A stretch of 64,000 nt of DNA from Breznakiella homolactica. GTDB taxonomy: Bacteria; Spirochaetota; Spirochaetia; Treponematales; Breznakiellaceae. Below the pieces are notes generated by a model. The model ran no database searches and was not told the origin of the DNA. It saw only the letters and a list, made by a program, of their open reading frames with translations. Made by a program: the position numbers and the translations under genes. Positions within the stretch are counted from its first letter, which is position 1. Each line of letters begins with the position of its first letter. This document shows positions 42,487 to 50,766 of this stretch, one piece after another. Location: positions 4,154,001-4,218,000 of the forward strand of contig NZ_CP067089.2 of the NCBI RefSeq assembly GCF_016616095.2, given 5' to 3'.

Positions 42487-43845
42487 ATGACTTCATCCTT
42501 TAACCCGGAAGAGCTTGCTGAATTTGCCCGGTATTACGGCTTCCATTACGATGTGTGCGATCCCGCGGTACTGGTGCGGGACATCAAGATCGACATGGAA
42601 CGCGGTCTCCGGGGACAGCCGTCGAGCCTTGCCATGCTTCCGTCGTATCTCCGCCCGATTTCTCAGGTTCCGCCGGGGAAAAGTGTTATCGCCCTGGATG
42701 CCGGCGGGACCAATCTCCGTTCCGCCCTGGTCCGTTTTGATGAAAACGGAAACATTGTTGCCGAAGGCACCCGCAAGGCTCCCATGCCCGGGACCAGGGG
42801 CCCGGTAAGCGCGGAGCAGTTTTTCGATGAAATCGCGGATCTGGTAATTCCCTTCCTGGAGGATACCCGGGATATCGAGGGCATTGGTTTCTGTTTTTCC
42901 TATCCCATGGAAATGACCCAGGATTCCGACGGAATCCTGATCGGTTTCAGCAAAGAAGTGGACGCTCCGGATGTTATCGGAAAAGCCATCGGCTCCGGGC
43001 TCCGGGAAGCCATTGCCCGCCGGGGGAAACAGGCCCCTGAACGGATAGTGCTGCTTAATGATACGGTTTCGACTTTGCTCTGCGGTCTGGCGGAGCTTCC
43101 CTCCAACGGCGGCCGGTGGCAGGGGGAGGATAAATACGGAATCCCCGGCGGTCCCGTGATCGGATTTATCCTGGGGACGGGGATAAATATCGCCTATCCG
43201 GAAAAACAAATACCGAAAATAGGCTTCGATTCAGCCTCGGCCCCCCAGGTTGTGGTCTGTGAAACAGGAAACTTTACTTCCCGGTACCAGGGAATTCTCG
43301 ACCGGAGCTACGATGCCACCACGAAAAATCCCAGCGGCTATACCTTCGAAAAGGCCACCGCCGGCGCGTACCTGGGGCCGCTGTCCCTCTTTATTCTTAA
43401 ACAGGCTGTCCGGGACGGGGTTATCCGTTTCGGGAAATCCGAGGAATTGCTGGCCATGGAAACTCTCCAGACCAAGGATCTCAACGCCTTTATGCACGCG
43501 CCTCTGGCCGCGGAAGGCCCTGTGGGATCGCTGTTCAGCCTGGATGAACGGGATGCCCTGGCTTCCCTGGTTTATACCGTATCCCTTATAACCGAACGGG
43601 CGGGCATGTTTGCCGCCGCGGCCCTGACAGCGGCGGTTAAACAGATCGGGGAAGGGTACGATCCCTTTGTTCCGGTGCGTATCGCCGTTGAGGGAACCAC
43701 CTATGTGGTCTACAAGGGGATGCGGGAATCCCTTGAATCCCACCTCCATACCATGATGTACGCCGAAAAACCCCGGAACTATATGATTTCGCCGGTTGAG
43801 CAGGCGTCCCTTTTCGGCGCCGCGGTGGCAGCTCTGTCAAACTGA
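42487..43845 (+). CDS. hxk: Hexokinase (eukaryote-like, hexokinase family)
   Basis: 452 residues of the actin-fold hexokinase family. VIALDAGGTNLRSALVRF is the phosphate-1 loop, GFCFSYPMEM and LNDTVSTLLCG the sugar and catalytic region, and FILGTGINIAY the second phosphate loop. It phosphorylates glucose or related hexoses with ATP. The frame is open from within aspS, but a GGAGG Shine-Dalgarno selects the ATG at 42487. Treponemes typically use such a kinase in place of PTS sugar uptake, which fits the absence of PTS permeases near ptsHI. Confidence 0.92.
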   Translation: MTSSFNPEELAEFARYYGFHYDVCDPAVLVRDIKIDMERGLRGQPSSLAMLPSYLRPISQVPPGKSVIALDAGGTNLRSALVRFDENGNIVAEGTRKAPMPGTRGPVSAEQFFDEIADLVIPFLEDTRDIEGIGFCFSYPMEMTQDSDGILIGFSKEVDAPDVIGKAIGSGLREAIARRGKQAPERIVLLNDTVSTLLCGLAELPSNGGRWQGEDKYGIPGGPVIGFILGTGINIAYPEKQIPKIGFDSASAPQVVVCETGNFTSRYQGILDRSYDATTKNPSGYTFEKATAGAYLGPLSLFILKQAVRDGVIRFGKSEELLAMETLQTKDLNAFMHAPLAAEGPVGSLFSLDERDALASLVYTVSLITERAGMFAAAALTAAVKQIGEGYDPFVPVRIAVEGTTYVVYKGMRESLESHLHTMMYAEKPRNYMISPVEQASLFGAAVAALSN

Positions 43846-43885
43846 TAAAATTAAGGCGATGAAGAAAACAAAACGTTAATATTTC

Positions 43886-43914
43886 TTGACGGCAGCTGTA
43901 TTTTGGGGATACAT
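43886..43914 (+). promoter_or_regulatory. Predicted promoter of the first PRD gene
   Basis: TTGACG (43886-43891), 17-bp spacer, ATACAT (43909-43914). An inverted repeat TTCAGAAAA/TTTTCTGAA lies at about 43959-43979 in the leader and could be an operator. The -35 box is the same as in front of the second PRD gene. Confidence 0.5.
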
Positions 43915-44011
43915 TTATATCAGTGAAATACTGTACTATTTTTAATATTTATGAACTATTTTCAGAAAATTTTTTCTGAAAGATCGTTAAAAATCTGACC
44001 GGGGTTTTGAT

Positions 44012-44368
44012 ATGGAATTAGATACAAGACTGGAACTGCTCTTATCCAGCGGAACGATTTCTGAAGAAGTAGTCGAAACTGTCCGCAAAGTGATTCAGCG
44101 AATGAATCATCATTGGAAAATCCCCCTGACCGAGGAAAACGGAAGCCGGCTTATTACCCACCTGTCGGTGGCGCTCATGCGTTTAAAACGGCATGAAAAT
44201 ATCCGGGCCATGGAACCGGGTACCTACGAAGAATTCAAAAACACCCCGGTTTTTCCCAAAGCCCAGGAGATAGCCGACGATATTATTGCCTTTACCGGGA
44301 TCGAAATCCCCGAATCCGAGCGGGAGTACCTCAACGCAAATGTATGCCTCATCCTGGAGGATGAGTAA
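44012..44368 (+). CDS. Stand-alone PRD-domain protein, YhfY-like, monocistronic copy
   Basis: 118 residues consisting of one PTS regulation domain and nothing else. It is a close paralogue of the yhfY copy at 46316-46672. H50 in GSRLITHLSVALMRL is the conserved first PRD histidine, but the second site is N110 (REYLNANVCLI) where the other copy has H110. PRDs are phosphorylated by HPr or EIIB on histidine and control transcription factors. It has its own promoter and terminator, separate from the main operon, so it may be a modified competitor or decoy of the other. Confidence 0.82.
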   Translation: MELDTRLELLLSSGTISEEVVETVRKVIQRMNHHWKIPLTEENGSRLITHLSVALMRLKRHENIRAMEPGTYEEFKNTPVFPKAQEIADDIIAFTGIEIPESEREYLNANVCLILEDE

Positions 44369-44376
44369 CCAGCCAT

Positions 44377-44409
44377 AAAAAAGGCTATCCGTAACGGATA
44401 GCCTTTTTT
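44377..44409. terminator. Bidirectional terminator between the PRD gene and yhfT
   Basis: AAAAAAGGCTATCCG (44377-44391) pairs perfectly with CGGATAGCCTTTTTT (44395-44409) across TAA. It serves both convergent genes. Confidence 0.95.
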
Positions 44410-44425
44410 ATGCCCATTCCCCTGA

Positions 44426-45742
44426 TTATTTAGGGAACAGTTTTATCACATACAGAATGTTGACGATGATACCCATACTTATTGCACCGATAGGACCAAT
44501 AGCCATTGAGGAGATAGGCTTTTTGGAGTTCTGGTTCAGGAAGTGAAGTCCCACGACCCAGATGTAACCGATGGTCGGCGCTATGGCGTTGGCGGCCATC
44601 ATACCGCCGACGAGCAGCGAAATATCGAGGATTTTGCTCATGGCGGTTCTGGTGTTGTCGCCGAGCTCCTTCATTCCGGGGAAGCGGTCCAGACCTTTGG
44701 CGATAAAGCCGAGGAGCAGTACCTCAATCGCCATGATCAGCGCGCCCACAAAGAAGGATCCCACCATTCCCATGATTCCCATATTGATGAAAAGAATAGC
44801 CGGAACGTGGACTGCCTTGGTTCCCGCCGGGGAGTAGACCCCGGAGATTATTGCGGTGGTCATAACCAGAGGGATGAAACCCAGACACCGGCCCAGGGCG
44901 ACAATCGCCGCTTCACCGTACCGGCCTTCCGCGGTCAGCGTCAGGGATGCGGGGCCTTCCGCGATGAGAAGCAGGGTCGTGGCCAGGGCGACAATACCGC
45001 CGGAAATAGCCAGGATCAGTAAATTCTTCTTTATCCGGTCGATGTTTTTTTCGAAGACCGCGAAAGCCGCGGCAGCGCTGCCTTCGGTTCTCTTTGACGT
45101 CCGGGCGGCCACAAAGACCATGGCCACAATTCCGAAGAGCAGTGCCGTACCGTCGGAGTTAAGAGCAATGTTTACATCTTTGATGGTGAATTTTCCGAAA
45201 TGGAAGGTCACGTGTTTTACCAGCATGGTCAGGGCCAGCACGATTATTCCTTTCAGGGCATTCGTCTGGTACGCCACCGCCAGGGCCGGGAACACACAGA
45301 ACAGGATAACAATCAATCCCCCTACGGTGCTGAGGCTTCCCAGGAAGTCGATGGGCATCAGCGCGAAAAGGTTGATAACCGTCTGCATCCCGAACATCAA
45401 GAGTACGCCGAACGCCGCCCCGATGGCCGTGGAAAGGATCATACCCTTCGTGTCTTCCTTGAACAGCGCTCCGATAATATCACAGGCAAGCATGATGGTA
45501 TGGACAATGATTATCCGTCCCGCAATGGAGGTAGGAAGACCGAACCCGATAACCAGGCCGAAGGACAGCGCAAAACTCGTTGCGAACAGGGTTTTGCGGT
45601 CAATCTCGCCGTTGAGGTACGGTCCGTACATGGGCCTGGTTCCGTCATTGAATACGGCGATATTCTGGTTTGCCAGATACGCGCATATTCCGCCAAGTGC
45701 TGCCATAACGAGAACCGTTAAGACATTGATATCAAACGCCAT
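44426..45742 (-). CDS. yhfT: YhfT-family integral membrane protein
   Basis: 438 residues with about eleven to twelve hydrophobic segments and short loops, matching the YhfT family that accompanies yhf clusters. Its opening MAFDINVLTVLVMAALGGIC and the loop FNDGTRPMYGPYLNGEIDRK are well conserved-looking. It is probably the substrate transporter of the yhf pathway, not a PTS permease. It follows yhfU on the minus strand, divergent from the enzyme operon. Confidence 0.83.
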   Translation of the reverse strand: MAFDINVLTVLVMAALGGICAYLANQNIAVFNDGTRPMYGPYLNGEIDRKTLFATSFALSFGLVIGFGLPTSIAGRIIIVHTIMLACDIIGALFKEDTKGMILSTAIGAAFGVLLMFGMQTVINLFALMPIDFLGSLSTVGGLIVILFCVFPALAVAYQTNALKGIIVLALTMLVKHVTFHFGKFTIKDVNIALNSDGTALLFGIVAMVFVAARTSKRTEGSAAAAFAVFEKNIDRIKKNLLILAISGGIVALATTLLLIAEGPASLTLTAEGRYGEAAIVALGRCLGFIPLVMTTAIISGVYSPAGTKAVHVPAILFINMGIMGMVGSFFVGALIMAIEVLLLGFIAKGLDRFPGMKELGDNTRTAMSKILDISLLVGGMMAANAIAPTIGYIWVVGLHFLNQNSKKPISSMAIGPIGAISMGIIVNILYVIKLFPK

Positions 45743-45767
45743 GAAGCTCCCTCCTTATAGGGGTGTT

Positions 45768-46127
45768 TTATTTTTCTGATATTGCCTGCAATATCAGCGG
45801 TATCACTTTTTCCGCATCGTAGTTGACGAAACCGAAAGCGATCTTGCCCGCCTTAACCGCGGCGGTAATTTCCTCCTGGCTGAGAACTTTTCCGGGCATA
45901 CTGACGGAGATGCATTTATCCCTGCCCATAAGACCCATGGTAATTCCCAGGGCTCCTCCGGCTCCGGTCGCGCAGGATCCGAAATAATAATCAGCCTGGC
46001 CGTTTTTCAGCGCCATGGTTGCCTCAATATCGCTCATAACGGAAACTTCAGCGTTTCCGTCTGAATACTTTTTAAGCAGCCCTTCAATGACCTTTTTATC
46101 CATCTGGCCGCCAACAACAAATTTCAT
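45768..46127 (-). CDS. yhfU: YhfU family protein (DUF2620)
   Basis: 119 residues starting MKFVVGGQMDKKVIEGLLKK with a glycine-rich SCATGAGGALGITMGLMGRD loop. It matches the small YhfU/DUF2620 family of unknown function that accompanies yhfT. The frame is open further upstream, but GGAGG ten bases before the ATG at 46127 supports this start. It is expressed with yhfT, possibly as a soluble or regulatory transporter component. Confidence 0.8.
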   Translation of the reverse strand: MKFVVGGQMDKKVIEGLLKKYSDGNAEVSVMSDIEATMALKNGQADYYFGSCATGAGGALGITMGLMGRDKCISVSMPGKVLSQEEITAAVKAGKIAFGFVNYDAEKVIPLILQAISEK

Positions 46128-46177
46128 AGGATTTAATCCTCCGGTATAATGAATTGCACAGAACAGTTCCAACATGC

Positions 46178-46206
46178 AACCCGATTATGTCAACTGTAAT
46201 CGGGTT
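46178..46206. promoter_or_regulatory. Perfect inverted repeat in the yhfU-yhfY divergent region
   Basis: AACCCGATTA (46178-46187) and TAATCGGGTT (46197-46206) are perfect 10-bp arms around a 9-bp spacer. The spacer contains TTGACA on the minus strand, a -35-like box for yhfU. It is a candidate operator for a dimeric regulator such as YhfZ. Confidence 0.55.
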
Positions 46207-46235
46207 TCATTTAAGCTGTCAAGGAAATTTTTCTG

Positions 46236-46264
46236 TTGACGGGATCTTTATTAGGATTTATATT
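46236..46264 (+). promoter_or_regulatory. Predicted sigma70 promoter of the yhfY-ptsI operon
   Basis: TTGACG (46236-46241), 17-bp spacer, TATATT (46259-46264). Transcription should begin near 46271. Confidence 0.7.
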
Positions 46265-46272
46265 GAAATTAC

Positions 46273-46289
46273 CAATATTCAGAATATTG
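46273..46289. promoter_or_regulatory. Palindromic candidate operator at the yhfY transcription start
   Basis: CAATATTC A GAATATTG is a perfect palindrome lying just downstream of the -10 box, where a bound repressor would block the promoter. Confidence 0.5.
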
Positions 46290-46315
46290 AATAATCAAAT
46301 TCGGCTGGGGTATGT

Positions 46316-46672
46316 ATGGGACTTGAAGATCGTTTGAAAATACTGCTTTCCGGGAATCTTATTTCCGATGACGTGTACCATTCCATGCAGAAAGTTATTA
46401 ACCGCCTCAGCGATAAATGGGGTATTGCCCTCAATGAGAAAAACGGAAGCCGGATTGTGACCCACGTGGCAATGGCTCTGATGCGCATCAGCCGGAACGA
46501 AGAAATTTCACCTCCTGAACACGATCTTCTGGATGAATTCCGGGACTGTGAGGGCTTTCACAAAGCTGTGGATATGGCCGACGATCTGACCGTCTTTGTT
46601 CCGATGGAACTTCCCCGGTCTGAGCGGGATTACCTGATAATGCATCTTTGTCTTATTCTGGAAGACTTATGA
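46316..46672 (+). CDS. yhfY: Stand-alone PRD-domain protein YhfY
   Basis: 118 residues, one PRD only. Both expected phosphorylation histidines are present, H50 in GSRIVTHVAMALMRI and H110 in RDYLIMHLCLI. In most PRD regulators the domain is fused to a DNA- or RNA-binding domain; here the stop overlaps the ATG of yhfZ (ATGA), a DNA-binding protein, so the pair may act as a split regulator. First gene of the operon that ends with ptsH and ptsI. Confidence 0.88.
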   Translation: MGLEDRLKILLSGNLISDDVYHSMQKVINRLSDKWGIALNEKNGSRIVTHVAMALMRISRNEEISPPEHDLLDEFRDCEGFHKAVDMADDLTVFVPMELPRSERDYLIMHLCLILEDL

Positions 46673-47586
46673 AAGTCAAAGAGGAGCTCCTCAACAAAAA
46701 CGGTCTCGCGATAATGAAACTGGCAGGGGAACTCGGTAATTACCGTTCCGGCGACCGCCTTCCCCGGGTCACGGATCTGGCTAAAAAGATAGATCTTTCC
46801 GTGGGGACAACCCAGTACGGGCTGAACTACCTCAAGGAGAAACACGTTGTATCCCTGGTCCCCCGGGGCCACATGGGGACATATATAGATTTCCTTAACT
46901 ACGATACCCTGCAGGAGTACGCGGGAACCACCACAAAGGCCTGTGTCATGCCCCTGCCGTATTCCCTGCGGTATGAGGGACTCGCCACGGCGTTTTCGGA
47001 ATACGGCAACGCGAAGGGGAAATTTTACGTTGCCTTTATGAACGGTTCCGGCCGGCGGGTAAAGGCGCTCCTGGAAAAACGATACGACTGCGCCCTGCTT
47101 TCGCGCATGGCCGCGGAGGAAAATATTAACCAGGGCGCGGCGATTGAAATTGCCGCCGCCTACGGTCCCAAATCATTCCTCGAAAACCATGTTCTTGTGC
47201 ACAGAACCAAAACCGCGTCCCGGATCAGGACAATCGGACTCGATAAGGAATCCCTTGACCAGGTTCTGCTGTCCGGCAGTTTTCTCAAAGACCATCCGGG
47301 GATAAAGGTCATCAATCTTCCTTATACGCATATTATCAAACGGCTTCTTGCGGGAGATGTGGATGCGACCCTCTGGAATGTGGACTATATAAAAGAGCAC
47401 CATCCGTCACTTCAGTTTTCTGAAATCTCCCTTCCCATTGATCACGATACACTCACGGAGGCTGTGCTGGTGGTGCGCGCCGGAGATGCCGCCACATCGG
47501 ACTATCTCTCGAGGCATTTGCCCAAAAAGAAAATTCTTAAGTGCCAGGAGGCGGTCCTCACAGGCCGCCGTATTCCGGAATACTGA
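46669..47586 (+). CDS. yhfZ: YhfZ-type transcriptional regulator (winged helix plus substrate-binding-like domain)
   Basis: 305 residues. Residues about 1-75 form a GntR-like winged helix (SGDRLPRVTDLAKKIDLSVG then TTQYGLNYLKEKHVVSLVP). The rest resembles a periplasmic-binding-protein-like sensor fold with TKACVMPLPYSLRYEGLATA and a C-terminal LVVRAGDAATSDYLS. This is the YhfZ layout. The ATG at 46669 overlaps the yhfY stop. It most likely controls this divergent cluster by binding the palindromes at 46178-46206 or 46273-46289 in response to a small molecule and PRD state. Confidence 0.85.
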   Translation: MKVKEELLNKNGLAIMKLAGELGNYRSGDRLPRVTDLAKKIDLSVGTTQYGLNYLKEKHVVSLVPRGHMGTYIDFLNYDTLQEYAGTTTKACVMPLPYSLRYEGLATAFSEYGNAKGKFYVAFMNGSGRRVKALLEKRYDCALLSRMAAEENINQGAAIEIAAAYGPKSFLENHVLVHRTKTASRIRTIGLDKESLDQVLLSGSFLKDHPGIKVINLPYTHIIKRLLAGDVDATLWNVDYIKEHHPSLQFSEISLPIDHDTLTEAVLVVRAGDAATSDYLSRHLPKKKILKCQEAVLTGRRIPEY

Positions 47587-47596
47587 GAGGTGTACC

Positions 47597-48463
47597 ATGA
47601 CGTATATGCATGAACATGTGCGGATTGACCTGTCCCGGGAAAAGGGTGACCCGGACTGTCTTCTGGATGAGTTTGACCATATCGCCGGTGAACTGCGGGA
47701 TCTTTCTTCCCGGGGACTGCGCCGTATGGTGGATATGTCCTGCCGGGGAATGGGGCGTGACTACGGGTATATTGACCGGCTGGAGGAAGAAACCGGTATA
47801 GAGATACTTGTTTCCGCGGGATTTTATAAGGAGCCTTTTCTGCCTGAAGAGGTGTATTCCTCCGGTGAGAAGGAACTGGCAAAACTCCTTATCGGGGATA
47901 TTGAAAATGGCGCCGAAGGTTCTCCCAGAAAAGCCCGCATCATCGGAGAAATAGGGTCAAGCCTGAATACAATGACCGATGCCGAACAGAAGGTTTTCCG
48001 GGCGGCAGCCGCAGCCCATGGGGAAACGGGGATTCCCGTTTCGACCCATACAACCCTGGGAACCCTGGGATACGAACAGGTACAGCTTCTTAAGAAACTC
48101 GGGGTCGAGCCCGGAAAACTTATAATCGGCCATCTGGATCTGGCGGATGATCTGGATCTTATTTTCCGGGTGCTTGATGAAGGGGTATATGTGGAATTCG
48201 ATACCATCGGAAAAATAAAATACCTTCCCGAAGAACGGCGGGTCGCGTTTATCAGGGAATGCTGCAGTCAGGGATATTCCGGGCAGATTCTTCTGTCCAT
48301 GGACATTACCCGGCGCAGCCATCTGAAAGCCAACGGCGGAATCGGCTACGCGTATCTTCCGGATGTTTTTCTTCCGCTGCTGGTGGAAGCCGGGGTTTCT
48401 GATTCCAACATAACGGATATGCTGGAGCGTAACCCGGCTGCGCTTCTGGGGGAGGTTGTTTGA
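47597..48463 (+). CDS. php: Phosphotriesterase-homology protein (YhfV / Php)
   Basis: 288-residue TIM-barrel amidohydrolase of the phosphotriesterase family. Predicted metal ligands are H5 and H7 (YMHEHVRIDL), E118 (RIIGEIGSS) bridging the metals, H151 (STHTTLG), H179 (IIGHLDL) and D236 (LLSMDITRR). A glutamate bridge in place of carboxylated lysine is the E. coli Php arrangement. Probably hydrolyses a lactone, amide or phosphoester; the natural substrate of this group is not known. GAGAGG precedes the ATG. It directly abuts yhfS. Confidence 0.9.
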   Translation: MTYMHEHVRIDLSREKGDPDCLLDEFDHIAGELRDLSSRGLRRMVDMSCRGMGRDYGYIDRLEEETGIEILVSAGFYKEPFLPEEVYSSGEKELAKLLIGDIENGAEGSPRKARIIGEIGSSLNTMTDAEQKVFRAAAAAHGETGIPVSTHTTLGTLGYEQVQLLKKLGVEPGKLIIGHLDLADDLDLIFRVLDEGVYVEFDTIGKIKYLPEERRVAFIRECCSQGYSGQILLSMDITRRSHLKANGGIGYAYLPDVFLPLLVEAGVSDSNITDMLERNPAALLGEVV

Positions 48464-49549
48464 ATGAAGACTTTTCCGCTTCCCGCGCTAAGTGTAAGAG
48501 AGGCCGCCGGGCTCCAGTTTTCCCTGGTTGACGCCATTACCCGCCATTTCCCCGGTGCTGTTTTTTTCTCCGGCGGCGACCTTGGGCTCGTTCCCGGTCT
48601 CGGCCGCCCCGCCGCAACCAAACGGACGGAAGAAACCCTGGCTGATTTTTTCGGTCAGGAGGATGCGGTCCTGGTCCGGGGCGCGGGAACCGGGGCGATC
48701 CGGTCCGCGCTGGGGGCGGCCTTCAGTTCCGGCGGAAAGATCTTCATCCATGACGCTCCGCCGTACCCAACAACGGGATTGACCTTTGAGCAGATGAACC
48801 TGACGGCTGTCCCCGGAGATTTCAACACCAGTGCCGGCGATCTGTATGAACGGTCGGACGCCGACGGGGCGCTGGTCCAGCTTGCCCGCCAGAAACCGGA
48901 TGATTCATACGATTATGAGGAAATTATCCGGCTTTTCAAAACAGCCCATCCCGATAAGCCGGTTATAACCGACGACAATTACGCCGTAATGAAGGTCCCG
49001 AAAATCGGCTGCCAGGCCGGCGCCGATCTGAGCTGCTTTTCACTGTTTAAACTCCTGGGCCCCGAGGGTATCGGCTGCGTGACCGGAAAAAAATCGTATG
49101 TCGAAAAAATCAGGGCCACGCATTACTCCGGCGGGGTACAGGTCCAGGGACCGGAAGCCCTTGAGGCTCTCCGTTCCCTGGTATACGCTCCGGTAGCACT
49201 GGCGCTCCAGGCGGAGGTCTGCGGGGAAGTCGCGGAACGGCTTAAGAGCGGGGAGATCCCCGGGATAAAAGATGCCTTTGTCGTCAACGCCCAATCCCGG
49301 GTTGTGGTGGCGGAACTGGAAAAAAAGGATGCGAGAAAAGTTCTCGAATGTGCCGAACGTTTCGGGGCGGCCCCGTATCCGGTGGGCTCCGAATCGCGGT
49401 ACGAGATTGCGCCGCTTTTTTACCGGGTGTCCGGAACCTTCCTCAGAAGCGACCCAGGACTGGCCACCCGGATGATCCGGATCAATCCCATGCGCGCCGG
49501 AGCCGGCACGGTCATGGATATACTCCGCCGTTCAATCGAGGAGGCATAG
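48464..49549 (+). CDS. yhfS: YhfS-type PLP-dependent enzyme
   Basis: 361 residues, fold-type I aminotransferase-like. The glycine-rich VLVRGAGTGAIRSAL binds PLP phosphate, DDNYAVMKVP supplies the Asp, and K196 in CFSLFKLLGPEGIGC is the likely Schiff-base lysine. This is the YhfS family, of unknown reaction. Its ATG abuts the stop of php. With yhfX it gives two different PLP folds in one pathway, suggesting an amino-containing substrate. Confidence 0.85.
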   Translation: MKTFPLPALSVREAAGLQFSLVDAITRHFPGAVFFSGGDLGLVPGLGRPAATKRTEETLADFFGQEDAVLVRGAGTGAIRSALGAAFSSGGKIFIHDAPPYPTTGLTFEQMNLTAVPGDFNTSAGDLYERSDADGALVQLARQKPDDSYDYEEIIRLFKTAHPDKPVITDDNYAVMKVPKIGCQAGADLSCFSLFKLLGPEGIGCVTGKKSYVEKIRATHYSGGVQVQGPEALEALRSLVYAPVALALQAEVCGEVAERLKSGEIPGIKDAFVVNAQSRVVVAELEKKDARKVLECAERFGAAPYPVGSESRYEIAPLFYRVSGTFLRSDPGLATRMIRINPMRAGAGTVMDILRRSIEEA

Positions 49550-49554
49550 AAAGT

Positions 49555-50766
49555 ATGTTCCTCCGTTTTCTCAGGACTCATAACCCAGAACTTATTGACA
49601 GCGCAGCGTATTTCCTCGGGAACGGTTTTATTGAACCGGATACCTATGTCCTTGATATGGATGCCATAGAGTCCAACGCCGGCCGTCTTCTGGACACGGC
49701 GCGCGAAAACGGTGTAACCCTTTATTGTATGGCCAAACAGGTTGGCCGCAATCCGGAACTGTCCAGAAGAGTGCTTGCCTGTACTGCCTCCGGCGGGAAA
49801 CTGGGCGCAGCCTCCGGGGCCGGGCGGTTTTCCGGTATGGTGGCGGTCGACTTCCGGGAAGCCCGGACCCTCCGCGCCGCGGGACTGCCTGTCCGTCATC
49901 TCGGCCATCTCGGCCAGCTTCCGAAGGGATTCATCCGGGAAGCTTTGGAAATGAAACCCGAAGTTATCACCGTATATTCCCTTGAAAAAGCGGCGGAGAT
50001 TTCCGCTGTTGCCGCGGATGCGGGTATGGTCCAGGATATTCTGCTGAGGGTATGGGATGACGGGGATATTTTTTACAGCGGCCAGGAAGGCGGTTTCCCG
50101 CTGGAGGATCTCAGGAAAAACGCGGAAGCCCTGAAACAGTTCAAGGGTATACGGATAGCGGGGGTAACCTCTTTTCCCTGTTTCCTGTACAGCGAAGAAA
50201 AACAAAAAGCCCTGCCCACCCCGAACGCCTATACCATAGGACGGGCCGCGGATATACTCCGCTCAATGGGAATAGATCTGTCCCAGATAAATATGCCTTC
50301 CTGCAACTCGCCGGCGACTATACCCATCGCGGCCGGCCTGGGCGCGACCCACGCTGAACCGGGGCACAGCCTAACCGGAACAACTCCGGATAATCTTACC
50401 GATCCCGATCCTCTGATTCCGGCGATGGTGTATGTCACTGAAATTTCCCATGGCCACGGCGGCGGTTCCTACTGCTACGGGGGCGGCCATTACCGCCGGG
50501 GCAATGTCCGCTGCGCGTTGGTCCGCAGCGCCCGGGGATATGAGGAAACAGCCGTGGAGACACCCCCCAGTGAATCCATAGATTACTACTTCCAGCTTCG
50601 GGGAACGTACCCCGTATCGTCTCCAGTGTTTATGGCTTTCCGGACCCAGATATTCGTTACCCGGAGCAGGGTAGCCCTGGTGGAAGGCTGTTCCCGGGGT
50701 AAGCCGTCACTGATCGGTATATGGGATGCCCAGGGAAATCCAATAAGCGAAGGCGGCGGGTCATGA
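49555..50766 (+). CDS. yhfX: YhfX-type PLP enzyme, alanine-racemase fold
   Basis: 403 residues of fold-type III. An alanine racemase N-terminal barrel contains VTLYCMAKQVGRN with K61 as the likely PLP lysine, then GATHAEPGHSLTGTTP and a C-terminal beta domain with HGHGGGSYCYGGGHY, typical of YhfX. Probably a racemase, decarboxylase or lyase acting on a D- or L-amino substrate. GAGGAGG lies upstream of the ATG at 49555. Overlaps yhfW by four bases. Confidence 0.87.
   Translation: MFLRFLRTHNPELIDSAAYFLGNGFIEPDTYVLDMDAIESNAGRLLDTARENGVTLYCMAKQVGRNPELSRRVLACTASGGKLGAASGAGRFSGMVAVDFREARTLRAAGLPVRHLGHLGQLPKGFIREALEMKPEVITVYSLEKAAEISAVAADAGMVQDILLRVWDDGDIFYSGQEGGFPLEDLRKNAEALKQFKGIRIAGVTSFPCFLYSEEKQKALPTPNAYTIGRAADILRSMGIDLSQINMPSCNSPATIPIAAGLGATHAEPGHSLTGTTPDNLTDPDPLIPAMVYVTEISHGHGGGSYCYGGGHYRRGNVRCALVRSARGYEETAVETPPSESIDYYFQLRGTYPVSSPVFMAFRTQIFVTRSRVALVEGCSRGKPSLIGIWDAQGNPISEGGGS

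Noticed and set aside
46144..46172. TTGGAA-17-TTATAC as the yhfU promoter on the minus strand
   Set aside because: Its predicted start would fall beyond the GGAGG Shine-Dalgarno of yhfU, removing it from the mRNA.
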